The notes under the pieces: model-generated | Seen by the model: only the letters and a program-made list of their open reading frames with translations | What the model was told of the DNA's origin: nothing | Databases searched by the model: none | Made by a program: the position numbers and the translations under genes | Shown: positions 8,191 to 16,022 of the stretch, in pieces | Numbering within the stretch: position 1 is the stretch's first letter | Layout of the letters: each line of letters begins with the position of its first letter | NCBI GenBank assembly: GCA_002690995.1 | Contig: NZGS01000131.1 | Coordinates: 1 to 33,421 of the forward strand | Reading direction: 5' to 3' | Length of the DNA: 33,421 bases | DNA from: Rhodospirillaceae bacterium | Lineage (GTDB): Bacteria; Pseudomonadota; Alphaproteobacteria; Thalassobaculales; Thalassobaculaceae

Positions 8191-9192
8191 TTAAAAATAA
8201 GTCCCAGCTAATGTATAGAGATTACCGCCCAACCCGATCTTATACTTAGACACACCAGGCATTGAGAACCCATCCACACCGCCTAAGTCAAACCACTTTA
8301 CGCCCCTTCCTTTTAACTCTTTAATTGCAAACCAAAGTAACAAATTATTCGCATTTAAAATACGGCCCTCCTCAGAATTCCAACCCACATAGTACGTTGC
8401 GGTTGTCCCATGTTTGAAAACTAATATTCCGCTCACTGGTTGACGATTTTTATTCGCAGTAAAAATAAGAGTTCCTTGTTTATTTCTTATTGTCAGCGAA
8501 ATTGCAGATATGAACGCAGAGGCAGGCATTCTAAGCCTTTTGGACTTTCTAACCTCTTCATGTCTCGTGAGCAACCAGTCTAATGTATCGCCCTGATGGG
8601 TTAATTTTATTTGTAGCCCCTGTTTCTCGGACTTTTTTAGCTGGTTCCGCCATTTTCCGTCCATTTGACTTAGCAACATTTCCTCTGTCTGACACAAGTC
8701 TAAAAGAACCGAACTATAACCTGTTACAACTTTTCTCATCCGCATTTTGTCGAAAGTTTTGAGAATTGGATCACAAGAAAAGCTTTCAGGGGTCCAAAGC
8801 AGAAGATCGAAATTCCAAAATGAGTAGCGTTGATAAATTAGGTCTAGAACGTTGTTTTTTTGATCATCATTTACTTTTTCAAAGAAAAGCGGCCCTCTAA
8901 CAATTTTTGCTATGCGTAAAAATTTAAAAATTCGCCACTCAACAGCCTGAACTATAGCCACAGGCAACTTTTTATCATAAATAACCCCGTGAACAGGCTG
9001 ATATGGCGTCACCCCTGCAAACGCCTGACCATAGGACCAAGTCTGTTCGATTGGGAAAGGGGAGATTCTCTCCATCCATGCATCCCATTGACGTTCATTA
9101 ACTCCATCCCAAGTAATAGTAAGTTTTCCATCACTTTTTTCGGATATTTGAACGGAGTTTCTTTTGTCTTTGTAACGCTTTGATTTGACCAT
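8191..9192 (-). CDS. FemAB/GNAT-like acyl- or aminoacyltransferase
   Basis: 333-residue protein with the two-GNAT-domain layout of the FemAB family. WSYGQAF (53-59) in the first domain, KWRNQLKKSEKQGL in the middle, and the C-terminal WFDLGGVDGFSMPGVSKYK are recurrent family patterns. Gram-positive FemAB proteins add amino acids to peptidoglycan bridges; in Gram-negative bacteria such homologues are linked with cell-surface polysaccharide or peptidoglycan modification, often without a proven acceptor. Acceptor and donor cannot be named here and there are no envelope-biosynthesis neighbours. The N-terminal ~25 residues are basic and variable; no ribosome binding site is clear before the ATG at 9192, so the start could lie a little downstream. 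The 3' end converges with the ChaC-like gene. Confidence 0.8.
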   Translation of the reverse strand: MVKSKRYKDKRNSVQISEKSDGKLTITWDGVNERQWDAWMERISPFPIEQTWSYGQAFAGVTPYQPVHGVIYDKKLPVAIVQAVEWRIFKFLRIAKIVRGPLFFEKVNDDQKNNVLDLIYQRYSFWNFDLLLWTPESFSCDPILKTFDKMRMRKVVTGYSSVLLDLCQTEEMLLSQMDGKWRNQLKKSEKQGLQIKLTHQGDTLDWLLTRHEEVRKSKRLRMPASAFISAISLTIRNKQGTLIFTANKNRQPVSGILVFKHGTTATYYVGWNSEEGRILNANNLLLWFAIKELKGRGVKWFDLGGVDGFSMPGVSKYKIGLGGNLYTLAGTYF

Positions 9193-9309
9193 ATTTTTAA
9201 TGAAGCTAAATTAAGACGAGATGATCAGGATTCTCAAACTTTATCTTGTTTTATCTATACAAATTTTACAAATTCATAAAAAACTAAAACAAAAATCGTG
9301 CAGTGCCAT

Positions 9310-9513
9310 ATGTTTAATCCGTTCAAAAAGCCGATACTTTTCCGAGGTAGACCCATTCCAAGTAGGCGTTTTACAATATTTTCTTTATTATATTTCACCG
9401 TTTTTGTCGCGCTTCCCATTTTAGCTTTTACAGCTGGGCTAGATTTACTCGGATGGCTTATAATGACCAGAGTTTTTAACTCGTCATGCTACGGTATCCT
9501 ATGTCTTTTTTAA
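9310..9513 (+). CDS. Small single-span membrane protein of unknown function
   Basis: 67 residues from the ATG at 9310: a basic N-terminal section (KKPILFRGRPIPSRR) followed by one or two closely packed hydrophobic segments (about 23-52) and a short Cys-containing tail. The positive residues before the helix suggest an inner-membrane protein with its N-terminus in the cytoplasm. An upstream GTG at 9298 would add MQCH and is less likely. No good ribosome binding site is seen for either start. It sits alone between the FemAB-like gene (divergent) and the second TauD gene (convergent, 31 bases away). The composition looks like a true small membrane protein rather than chance, but I cannot name a family. 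Confidence 0.5.
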   Translation: MFNPFKKPILFRGRPIPSRRFTIFSLLYFTVFVALPILAFTAGLDLLGWLIMTRVFNSSCYGILCLF

Positions 9514-9544
9514 TCTAAGCTAATCCATCAGATACTTTTTAATC

Positions 9545-10399
9545 TTAGGACAGTGGGGTACCTTCAATGGTTATTCTATGCATCATACGACGGCTTCCCT
9601 GATAGTCGTTGACCGCCAGATGCCACGTCGCCCGATTATCCCAAAAAGCAATAGAACCTTCTTTCCACTGAAAGCGGCATGTAAATTCAGGACGAGCAGC
9701 GTGTGCATAGAGATACTCCAGTAATGGTTTTGACTCTTCATCGCTCCAACCTTCGAACCCCAAGGTAAAACCAGGATTTACATATAATGACTTCCGACCG
9801 GTCTCAGGGTGAATAATAACGACTGGATGTATAGCTTCTTGGGTTGCTGCTTCTGGATTTTTAATTCGCCCAACAGTGTCATCATTACCTTTCTTCGCCC
9901 TAGCTGCTCCAAAGACGTGCACACTAGAGTGACGTGCGCGTAAGTTGCCTAACGTGCTTTTTAAACCATCAGATAACGTGTCATAAGCCTTGTACATACT
10001 AGCGAATACGGTATCTCCGCCACTTACAGGCACCTCATGGGCAAATAACATGGACCCCAAAGCTGGTGCGATATCATACGAATGATCAGTGTGCCAAGAA
10101 CCACCAATATTATTTTTCTGATCAGGTTCTTTGACAACTAACGCAATTTGTGGAAAGCCCTCAACAGAGGAAAAAAAGCGATTAGTATTAATTTCACCCC
10201 AACGTTTGGCGAACCGAATTTCATTTTCAGGGGTTAACTTTTGATTGCGAAAGAAAATTACTGCGTATTGCCCAAACACTTGTCGGACTTCCGTAAGTTG
10301 CTCGTCCGGGATTGCCTCGTTTAAATCGATGCCAGAAATTTCGGCCCCCAAAGCACCTCCAAGTGGCTTCACTCTAATCGTATTATAGTCGTCAATCAT
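9545..10399 (-). CDS. TauD/TfdA-family 2-oxoglutarate-dependent dioxygenase (second copy)
   Basis: 284-residue dioxygenase with all expected ligands: His103-x-Asp105 (WHTD), distal His260 in WDNRATWH, and Arg275 in RMMHR for 2-oxoglutarate. FFRNQ (49-53), the GGDT stretch and HPETGRKSLYVN (197-208) are shared in style with the TauD at 1280-2110, so the two are likely paralogues or came from related donors. The ending ITIEGTPLS is typical for alphaproteobacterial TauD relatives. AAAGGAG just upstream supports the ATG at 10399. It diverges from an SDR at 10534 across 134 bases holding a candidate operator, repeating the SDR/TauD arrangement at 0.4-2.1 kb. Substrate unknown; small carboxylates, sulfonates and ethers are candidates from the family. 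Confidence 0.93.
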   Translation of the reverse strand: MIDDYNTIRVKPLGGALGAEISGIDLNEAIPDEQLTEVRQVFGQYAVIFFRNQKLTPENEIRFAKRWGEINTNRFFSSVEGFPQIALVVKEPDQKNNIGGSWHTDHSYDIAPALGSMLFAHEVPVSGGDTVFASMYKAYDTLSDGLKSTLGNLRARHSSVHVFGAARAKKGNDDTVGRIKNPEAATQEAIHPVVIIHPETGRKSLYVNPGFTLGFEGWSDEESKPLLEYLYAHAARPEFTCRFQWKEGSIAFWDNRATWHLAVNDYQGSRRMMHRITIEGTPLS

Positions 10400-10445
10400 A
10401 CTTTACTCCTTTGGGCAACAGGGCTGTATTTCTGATAACAAGCTA

Positions 10446-10473
10446 AGACCCTTGTCAAAACCAATCAAGGTCT
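10446..10473. promoter_or_regulatory. Inverted repeat between divergent TauD and SDR genes, possible operator
   Basis: AGACC(C)TTG at 10446-10454 and CAAGGTCT at 10466-10473 form an eight-base inverted repeat with one bulged C and an 11-base centre, located in the 134-base gap between the two divergent starts. Position and symmetry fit a dimeric repressor site. No cognate regulator gene is in the window, and chance cannot be excluded. Confidence 0.3.
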
Positions 10474-10521
10474 ATTACTTTTGACTTATTATTTATTATA
10501 TCTCGACTATCTCAAAATACC

Positions 10522-10526
10522 GGGGG
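10522..10526 (+). promoter_or_regulatory. G-run ribosome binding site of the SDR at 10534
   Basis: Five G's (CGGGGGAATACAG) stand seven bases before the ATG at 10534, instead of a canonical AGGAGG. Similar G5-G6 runs precede the genes starting at 13411, 17288 and 24882. Confidence 0.5.
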
Positions 10527-10533
10527 AATACAG

Positions 10534-11301
10534 ATGATATCTATGTTCAATTTAGACGGACGCGTTGCAATTGTGACAGGTGGCAACGGAGGAATTGGTT
10601 TAGGCATGGCAGAGGGACTGGCACAAGCAGGGGCTAAAATAGTTCTCGTAGGCCGCAACTCAGAAAAAAATGCTGCCGCTGTCTCGCGTTTGGAGAAGCT
10701 GGGGGTAGAAGTTTTCTCTATCGAAAAAGATCTCACCGAAGCCACCGCAGGGGCAGAGATAGCCTCAGCCACTGAAGAGAGATTTGGCCGGATTGACATA
10801 TTAATCAATAATGCAGGGAGCAATATACGTAAACGCCCCGAAGATCTCGAGCCAGAAGAATTCCGTTGGGTACTTGAGACAAACTTAACAAGTGCATTCT
10901 TATGTAGCCAAGCAGTCTACCCCGCCATGAAACAAGTAGGAGCCGGAAAAATAATAAATATCGGTTCAATGTACTCTATTTTTGGTGGTGTAGTATCGAC
11001 TGCATATTCGGTAAGCAAAGCAGGTATTGTCCAGATGACTAAATCAATGGCAACAGCTTGGGCTCCAGAAAATATTCTGGTAAATGCCGTTCTTCCTGGT
11101 TGGATTGATACTGAGTTAACACAAAAGGCTCGAAAAGAAGTAGAAGGCCTTTATGAGCGCCAACTTGCGCGCATACCTGACGGCCGCTGGGGAACCCCTG
11201 AAGATCATGCTGGTGTCGCGGTTTTTCTTGCAAGCTCTGCGTCAGATTATATTACCGGTACCGCGATACCTGTAGATGGTGGTTTTTCGATTTCTGGCTA
11301 A
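10534..11301 (+). CDS. SDR-family oxidoreductase, 2-deoxy-D-gluconate 3-dehydrogenase (KduD)-like
   Basis: Classical SDR, 255 residues. Cofactor loop TGGNGGIG (15-22), NNAG (92-95), Ser145, Tyr158, Lys162 and VDGGFSISG at the C-terminus are all present. The GRWGTPEDHAGVAVFLAS tail segment and MFNLDGRVAIVTGG start are typical of KduD / gluconate 5-dehydrogenase relatives acting on sugar acids, but this subfamily is broad. Catalytic spacing is identical to the SDR at 427-1191, which also sits next to a TauD gene. The start at 10534 follows a G-run binding site; Met4 at 10543 is an alternative. Another SDR begins 72 bases downstream on the same strand, so the two may be co-transcribed. Confidence 0.9.
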   Translation: MISMFNLDGRVAIVTGGNGGIGLGMAEGLAQAGAKIVLVGRNSEKNAAAVSRLEKLGVEVFSIEKDLTEATAGAEIASATEERFGRIDILINNAGSNIRKRPEDLEPEEFRWVLETNLTSAFLCSQAVYPAMKQVGAGKIINIGSMYSIFGGVVSTAYSVSKAGIVQMTKSMATAWAPENILVNAVLPGWIDTELTQKARKEVEGLYERQLARIPDGRWGTPEDHAGVAVFLASSASDYITGTAIPVDGGFSISG

Positions 11302-11373
11302 CTAATTTATTGTTAACTGTCTTAATCTTTGAAACTAGTCCTACCTAGATCATCAGCTGTCTGGAGAAAGATA

Positions 11374-12132
11374 ATGGAGAGAGATCAAAAAATATCTATT
11401 GTTACTGGAGCGGGGACCGGGGTAGGTAAATCTGCCTCTTTAGCCTTGGCAGATGAGGGATGGACTATTGTTTTGGCTGGTCGCCGAAAAGACCCTATTG
11501 AAGCCGTGGCGAATGAAATAAAATCTCGGGGAGGAAATGCATTAGCCATTGTAACTGACACATCTGATACCAAGAGTGTAAAGGGACTCTTCGAAGAAAC
11601 GAAGCAGGCCTTTGGCCGCTTGGATCTATTATTTAATAATGCGGGAACCAATGCACCAGGAGTATCATTAGAAGATTTAAGTTTCGAGCAGTGGACTAAC
11701 GTAGTAAACGTAAACTTAACAGGGGTATTTCTCTGTACTCAAGAGGCCTTTAGACTTATGAAAGCCCAGACACCAATGGGAGGACGGATCATAAATAATG
11801 GATCTATATCTGCTCATGTGCCAAGGCCAGGGTCTGCTCCCTATACTGCAACGAAGCATGCCGTCACTGGATTAACCCGATCTACATCCCTGGATGGAAG
11901 GAAGTATAATATTGCATGTGGACAAATTGACATTGGAAATGCATTGACCGAAATGGCTGCAAGAATGACCAAAGGTGTACCGCAAGCCGATGGGAGCATC
12001 CAGGTTGAACCTGTGATGGACGTATCGAATGTCGGTAAAACAGTGGCTCATATGGCAAGTTTACCAATGGAAGCAAATGTTCAATTTGTAACTGTTATGG
12101 CCACTAACATGCCATTTATTGGCCGTGGTTAG
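11374..12132 (+). CDS. SDR-family oxidoreductase
   Basis: 252-residue SDR when started at the ATG at 11374, which has GGAG at 11363-11366; the open frame extends to a TTG at 11329, but those 15 extra residues precede the conserved first strand and are unlikely. Motifs: TGAGTGVG (11-18), NNAG (88-91), Ser144, Tyr157, Lys161. After the catalytic region it carries the segment [15 protein letters not shown], characteristic of a subgroup of uncharacterised proteobacterial SDRs with a cysteine-containing strand before the substrate loop. It follows the KduD-like SDR by 72 bases. The role is probably oxidation of a hydroxyl or reduction of a carbonyl in the same pathway; no substrate can be named. 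It converges with the amidohydrolase gene ending at 12188. Confidence 0.88.
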   Translation: MERDQKISIVTGAGTGVGKSASLALADEGWTIVLAGRRKDPIEAVANEIKSRGGNALAIVTDTSDTKSVKGLFEETKQAFGRLDLLFNNAGTNAPGVSLEDLSFEQWTNVVNVNLTGVFLCTQEAFRLMKAQTPMGGRIINNGSISAHVPRPGSAPYTATKHAVTGLTRSTSLDGRKYNIACGQIDIGNALTEMAARMTKGVPQADGSIQVEPVMDVSNVGKTVAHMASLPMEANVQFVTVMATNMPFIGRG

Positions 12133-12187
12133 AAAATATAGCACAACATACGGGCGTTAATTAGTAGGCTAACTGCTCCGATACCTT

Positions 12188-13411
12188 TTATTTGGGTCCA
12201 TTTTTATTTAAACCAAATAAATTCGCTGCATTAAGCCCCAGAATGTTTCGCTTAGCTTGTTCATCTAAAAAAGGAATATCATAGATGACGCTTGGCGTGT
12301 CAAAATCAAAATGAGGCCAGTCTGACGCATAGAGTAAATTCGATTTAGCATTGATCATGTCAAATGTGCATTCCAACGCCTTCATATTACTTTTTTCCAT
12401 CGGCTGGCAGGTATAAAAGCAATTGTCCGCCATATACTCACTCGGCATGCGCTTTAAAAGAGGAGCCTCAGACTGTCTCATAAGATACTGATCATCCAAT
12501 CTTTGCATTAAAAACGGAACCCAAGATAATCCACTTTCAACCCATAGGGACTTCAGATTTGGAAATCTTTCCGGAATACCATTTAATATCCAATTTGTCA
12601 TATGCACAATATTACACCAGGCAAATCCCAGCGAATGCATGCCTAGAAATGTATTACATGTCGCCAAAGACGGGTCCTGCCAATGATAACCCGCATGGAA
12701 AGCTATAGGTTTGCCCGTTTCTTCAATAGCTCTATACAAATTCATATATTCATTAGCATGAACTGGTTTATATCTTGTAGAAGTTACACAATACCCAATA
12801 ACCCCAGGGGTATCTGCAAATTCTTCAACCATCTTAAGAGCTTCAACAGGGGTATTGAAAGGTAAAACCACCAACGTCACCATTCCAGGATCGCCTGGCA
12901 AAACTTTTTCGGTCAGCCATCGATTATAAGCACGTGAGAGAAACACTTCCATTTCCGTTTGCGGATGCATACCCAGGAACAACATCGGCGTTGGGAAAAT
13001 AACCATATAATCAACACCCAGCCCATGCATTGCTCTGCGCGTCAAGACGACGTCGCGGTGCACATCCGTCTCCGTAACCTTTTCGCGTTGACTAGACTGG
13101 TGCGGAATCCTTCCGCCAACATCCTGATAGCGAAGGCCAAGATCACCGTTAAGTCCATAAGGAGGCGCACCGATCCTCTCGGAATGGTACATTTTAGCCT
13201 GATCACGTACGACCGGATCCTCAATAAAAGACGTAACTTCCGGCCAACTTACGGTCTCGACATGATGCGCGTCTATGTCAACTATGAGCCAATCCGCGTA
13301 TCCTTTTCTTTCAGCATCTTGCCGAGACTTTGCTAAGTAATCTCTAGTATCAGTAGTTGTATTAATTTCTTGGACAGGATGTTCAGTCGCAGGTCTAATC
13401 AATGCATCCAT
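12188..13411 (-). CDS. Amidohydrolase-2 family protein (ACMSD-related metal-dependent hydrolase/decarboxylase)
   Basis: 407-residue TIM-barrel protein of the amidohydrolase-2 group, which includes aminocarboxymuconate-semialdehyde decarboxylase and other metal-dependent decarboxylases. The first-strand metal motif is Asp45-Ile-Asp47-Ala-His49-His50; further ligands are expected at His239 (AFHAGYHW) and Asp364 (YASDWPHFDFD), and all are present. It may hydrolyse or decarboxylate an aromatic or enol acid; the substrate is not deducible. It is third in a tight minus-strand set: Rieske ferredoxin, 131-residue unknown, this gene, with gaps of 2 and 13 bases, so it is almost certainly co-expressed with them. 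The ATG at 13411 is preceded by a G6 run (13416-13421). Its 3' end converges with an SDR 55 bases away. Confidence 0.88.
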   Translation of the reverse strand: MDALIRPATEHPVQEINTTTDTRDYLAKSRQDAERKGYADWLIVDIDAHHVETVSWPEVTSFIEDPVVRDQAKMYHSERIGAPPYGLNGDLGLRYQDVGGRIPHQSSQREKVTETDVHRDVVLTRRAMHGLGVDYMVIFPTPMLFLGMHPQTEMEVFLSRAYNRWLTEKVLPGDPGMVTLVVLPFNTPVEALKMVEEFADTPGVIGYCVTSTRYKPVHANEYMNLYRAIEETGKPIAFHAGYHWQDPSLATCNTFLGMHSLGFAWCNIVHMTNWILNGIPERFPNLKSLWVESGLSWVPFLMQRLDDQYLMRQSEAPLLKRMPSEYMADNCFYTCQPMEKSNMKALECTFDMINAKSNLLYASDWPHFDFDTPSVIYDIPFLDEQAKRNILGLNAANLFGLNKNGPK

Positions 13412-13415
13412 GTTT

Positions 13416-13421
13416 CCCCCC
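13416..13421 (-). promoter_or_regulatory. G-run ribosome binding site of the amidohydrolase gene
   Basis: Six G's on the minus strand (AGGGGGGAAAC) end four bases before the ATG at 13411. It overlaps the intercistronic gap after the 131-residue gene, so it allows separate initiation within the operon. Confidence 0.5.
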
Positions 13422-13424
13422 TAT

Positions 13425-13820
13425 TTATTTCCTCAACAAGGTTTTATTAGCACTATAGCTTGGTTCATCAAATTCTTCATTATGATATTCTTCGGGTCGC
13501 CGCCTTGACCATAATCCAAATTCCATTGGCCCAAGCCGCAATGCTCTTAGTACTTCAGTAACGGCCGTCAGCGCCTCCGTTGGCGTCACAATCTCATCGT
13601 AGTTACCAAGAATAGGCTTAAAGGTTCGTCCCTCTACATCAGTTTTAGCACTGTAGAGTTTAACTGCCGCGGTCATCAGTTTTGCCACTGCTAAATCAGA
13701 GACCCTATCCGCTTCTTGTTTATCTACAGCTTGCTGAGAGCGCTCCCATAATATTTCCGCCGCGCGCTCTATTAATGCATAAGGATCGTTTTCACCATCA
13801 CTTTTAAGCTCATCGGCCAT
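13425..13820 (-). CDS. 131-residue protein of unknown function between Rieske and amidohydrolase genes
   Basis: Soluble acidic protein that I cannot assign. Residues 12-60 look like a long amphipathic helix pair (YALIERAAEILWERS and a following Asp/Ala-rich helix), then a loop, a helix at about 80-95 (TEALTAVTEVLRALRL), and a conserved-looking G-P-M-E-F-G-L-W-S-R-R-R-P near 97-109. No cysteine is present, and there is no metal motif, signal peptide or membrane span. It starts two bases after the Rieske stop and ends 13 bases before the amidohydrolase start, so stoichiometric co-expression and a role as an accessory or small subunit are likely. A GAGGGAAAG inside the end of the Rieske gene can serve as its binding site. 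Confidence 0.8.
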   Translation of the reverse strand: MADELKSDGENDPYALIERAAEILWERSQQAVDKQEADRVSDLAVAKLMTAAVKLYSAKTDVEGRTFKPILGNYDEIVTPTEALTAVTEVLRALRLGPMEFGLWSRRRPEEYHNEEFDEPSYSANKTLLRK

Positions 13821-13822
13821 TC

Positions 13823-14200
13823 CTAAGTCTTTCCCTCAATCAATAGATAAACCGCATCGCCATCAACTTGAACAGACACCGGGTCCAATGCAATACTTGG
13901 GTTCCCAGGATGCTCTCCAGTTCTGATATCAAATTCCAAGCCATGCCATGGACACACGATGTTGACCTTATTCTTATCATATATTCGGCCGTGGCTCTCC
14001 ATCTTGGAGTCTATATTTTCGAGCACTAAAGAAAAAATACGTCCCTGACATATTGGCCCCCCTTGATGGGGGCAAATATTTCGCCACGCGAAGAATTCAT
14101 CACCAAGACGGAAAACACCTACTTCTTCATCACCAATAGTGACTACCTTTTTCGATTTGTCCTCGAATTCCTCGATTTTCCCGACGTTGAACGTCTCCAT
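13823..14200 (-). CDS. Rieske-type [2Fe-2S] ferredoxin
   Basis: 125-residue protein consisting of a single Rieske domain. Cluster ligands are Cys43-x-His45 (CPHQGGP) and Cys83-x-x-His86 (CPWHGLEFD). Between them is a longer than usual insert (about 52-80) containing a charged loop. Stand-alone Rieske ferredoxins pass electrons to ring-hydroxylating oxygenases or similar enzymes; here no oxygenase large subunit is near, and the co-transcribed partner is an amidohydrolase. I start at the ATG at 14200, eight bases after GAGGGAG (14209-14215); a TTG one codon earlier is possible. First gene of the three-gene set, 30 bases after the end of the DHA2 transporter on the same strand, which may make a four-gene operon. 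Confidence 0.92.
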   Translation of the reverse strand: METFNVGKIEEFEDKSKKVVTIGDEEVGVFRLGDEFFAWRNICPHQGGPICQGRIFSLVLENIDSKMESHGRIYDKNKVNIVCPWHGLEFDIRTGEHPGNPSIALDPVSVQVDGDAVYLLIEGKT

Positions 14201-14230
14201 CAATTCAGCTCCCTCGGTTTGAACACATTT

Positions 14231-15745
14231 CTATTTTGGCTCAACCTTCTTAATTGTCACGAAAGACAACACAGGCAGAGAGAACAGACAAGTTAATGCA
14301 TAAAAAAAGAATACATTGTCGTACCCGATCATTGACGATTGCCGCGCCACTTCAACTGCAAGTCGCGGTAAACTAGTGATCCAATCAATCGGCCCCTCAC
14401 CCACTACAGTTGCTATGCTCAACCGTTCCTCATAAGGATTCAACTTCTCTGTAAGTTCTGCATACGTCACTTTAGAGGTTCTTATTAATAAAGTCACGCT
14501 CAGCGCTACAAAAACACTTGTGCCCAGGTTTCTTAGTAAATGAAAAAATGCTGAAGCTGCGGGGAAAAGATTGGTTGGCATGGTCGAAAAAGTGATTACT
14601 GCCAGAGGCACCCAAAGAATTCCACAACCAAAACCTTGAATAGCACTTGCCCAGGAAACTGCCGTAAGGGTCACGTTTAGATCGTACAAGCTCATTAACC
14701 ATCCGCTAAAGCCAATAGTACCCATTCCTAATATCATACCAACACGCGGATCCAGGCGGCCCATCCGCGCAGCCATACCAAAGCCTGCGATCATACCTAC
14801 CCCCCTCATTGCAAGTATCCAACCAATTAGTAAGTCAGGGTAGCCTTTCAGACTTTGAAGCATTGAAGGCAAGAGAACTAACGGTGTAAAATTAAGTGAC
14901 CCGTAGACAAAAACGAGAAGCACACCTACAACGTAATTTCTGTTCAAAAATATTTTTGGATTGATATAGGGCTGAGCGCTAAATCCAGTATTAACGACAA
15001 ACATATAAAACGAAATCGCCATGAATGTAAGTAGAGAGGTGATATAAATTGAGTCCAACCAATCTTCACGCTCTCCTCTATCAAGCACCAATTGCAAACA
15101 AATTATTGCAAGCGAAAACAGGGTGAATCCCAAATAATCAAATCTTGAACCGACCTGTTTACCATCATCCTTTACATATTTTAGGTTCCCTAGTGTGGCC
15201 AAAAACCCAAGAGGAACCATCATAAAAAACACCCAACGCCAATCATACATCTCAGACAAATAACCGCCCAGCGAGGGCGCCAATGCCGGCCCCACAACAA
15301 CTGACATGCCATAGATAGCATTTACTCTCGCGTGCATGTCTCTAGGGTAACTCTGAAGCAATGTTGCTTGAGATAGAGGTACGAGCGGCGCCCCAACCGC
15401 GCCTTGGAGTACGCGAAAAAATATCAAGCTTTCCAAAGAGTCACACATACCACAAGCTAATGTAGCTAACGTGAAGCTAGCACTGCAAAAAATCAAAACA
15501 AATCGTCTTCCAAAAAGGGAAACCAGAGAACCAGTTAATGGCGTCGCTATAGCAGTAGCGAGTACATTAAGCGTAATAATCCAGGAAATTTGATCCTGGC
15601 TGGCCGACATTGCACCCTGTAACTGTGGCAGTATGATATTCACCAATGTCATAGTCAGAGAATAAAGCATCGTAGTTCCAGCCATTACTATCAAAAGCAT
15701 GAAACGCGACATACGGCTATTATCTAACTGTTGCTTGCTGCTCAT
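14231..15745 (-). CDS. DHA2-family MFS transporter (EmrB/QacA type, about 14 membrane segments)
   Basis: 504-residue polytopic inner-membrane protein, the usual length of 14-span drug:proton antiporters. The first helix follows MSRFMLLIVMAG; FFRVLQGAVGAPLVPLSQA and GMSVVVGPALAPSLGGYL match the conserved helix-4/helix-5 region (motif C) of EmrB/QacA exporters, and YDWRWVFFMMVPLG is the classical loop after it. Members export hydrophobic compounds using the proton gradient. Usual EmrA-type membrane fusion partners are absent. It ends 30 bases before the Rieske gene, so it may lead the operon and export, or less likely import, the substrate of that pathway. No clear ribosome binding site precedes the ATG at 15745. 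It diverges from a second MFS gene across about 280 bases. Confidence 0.9.
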   Translation of the reverse strand: MSSKQQLDNSRMSRFMLLIVMAGTTMLYSLTMTLVNIILPQLQGAMSASQDQISWIITLNVLATAIATPLTGSLVSLFGRRFVLIFCSASFTLATLACGMCDSLESLIFFRVLQGAVGAPLVPLSQATLLQSYPRDMHARVNAIYGMSVVVGPALAPSLGGYLSEMYDWRWVFFMMVPLGFLATLGNLKYVKDDGKQVGSRFDYLGFTLFSLAIICLQLVLDRGEREDWLDSIYITSLLTFMAISFYMFVVNTGFSAQPYINPKIFLNRNYVVGVLLVFVYGSLNFTPLVLLPSMLQSLKGYPDLLIGWILAMRGVGMIAGFGMAARMGRLDPRVGMILGMGTIGFSGWLMSLYDLNVTLTAVSWASAIQGFGCGILWVPLAVITFSTMPTNLFPAASAFFHLLRNLGTSVFVALSVTLLIRTSKVTYAELTEKLNPYEERLSIATVVGEGPIDWITSLPRLAVEVARQSSMIGYDNVFFFYALTCLFSLPVLSFVTIKKVEPK

Positions 15746-16022
15746 TTTAGAAACTGTTTTTCATGTCAAAAAATACACCCGTAGCCAATGATCATTTTCA
15801 ATACTAAATAAAGTGAGTTTTACTATTTTTGATCAGCTACACGATGTATCTCACTAACTTTACATAGTGACGGTTTAGTTCAAAAAACTCTTCAGATGCA
15901 AACTATAAATCGACGTTTTGCTATCGATCTGATAAATCTACACGAATTTTTGATAGTTTATGTTAAATCCTGGGATCCATCAGCATCACCTCAAACTAAG
16001 TTTTTTCAGATTGTAATTGAGC
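15746..16022. promoter_or_regulatory. AT-rich intergenic region between divergent MFS transporter genes
   Basis: 277 bases that must hold the promoters of both divergent transporter genes. Two copies of the palindrome TGATCA are visible, near 15789 and 15830, flanking an AT-rich stretch with the half-site AGTGAG. I could not identify a clear -35/-10 pair, terminator or small gene in it. No RNA gene is recognised. Confidence 0.35.
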
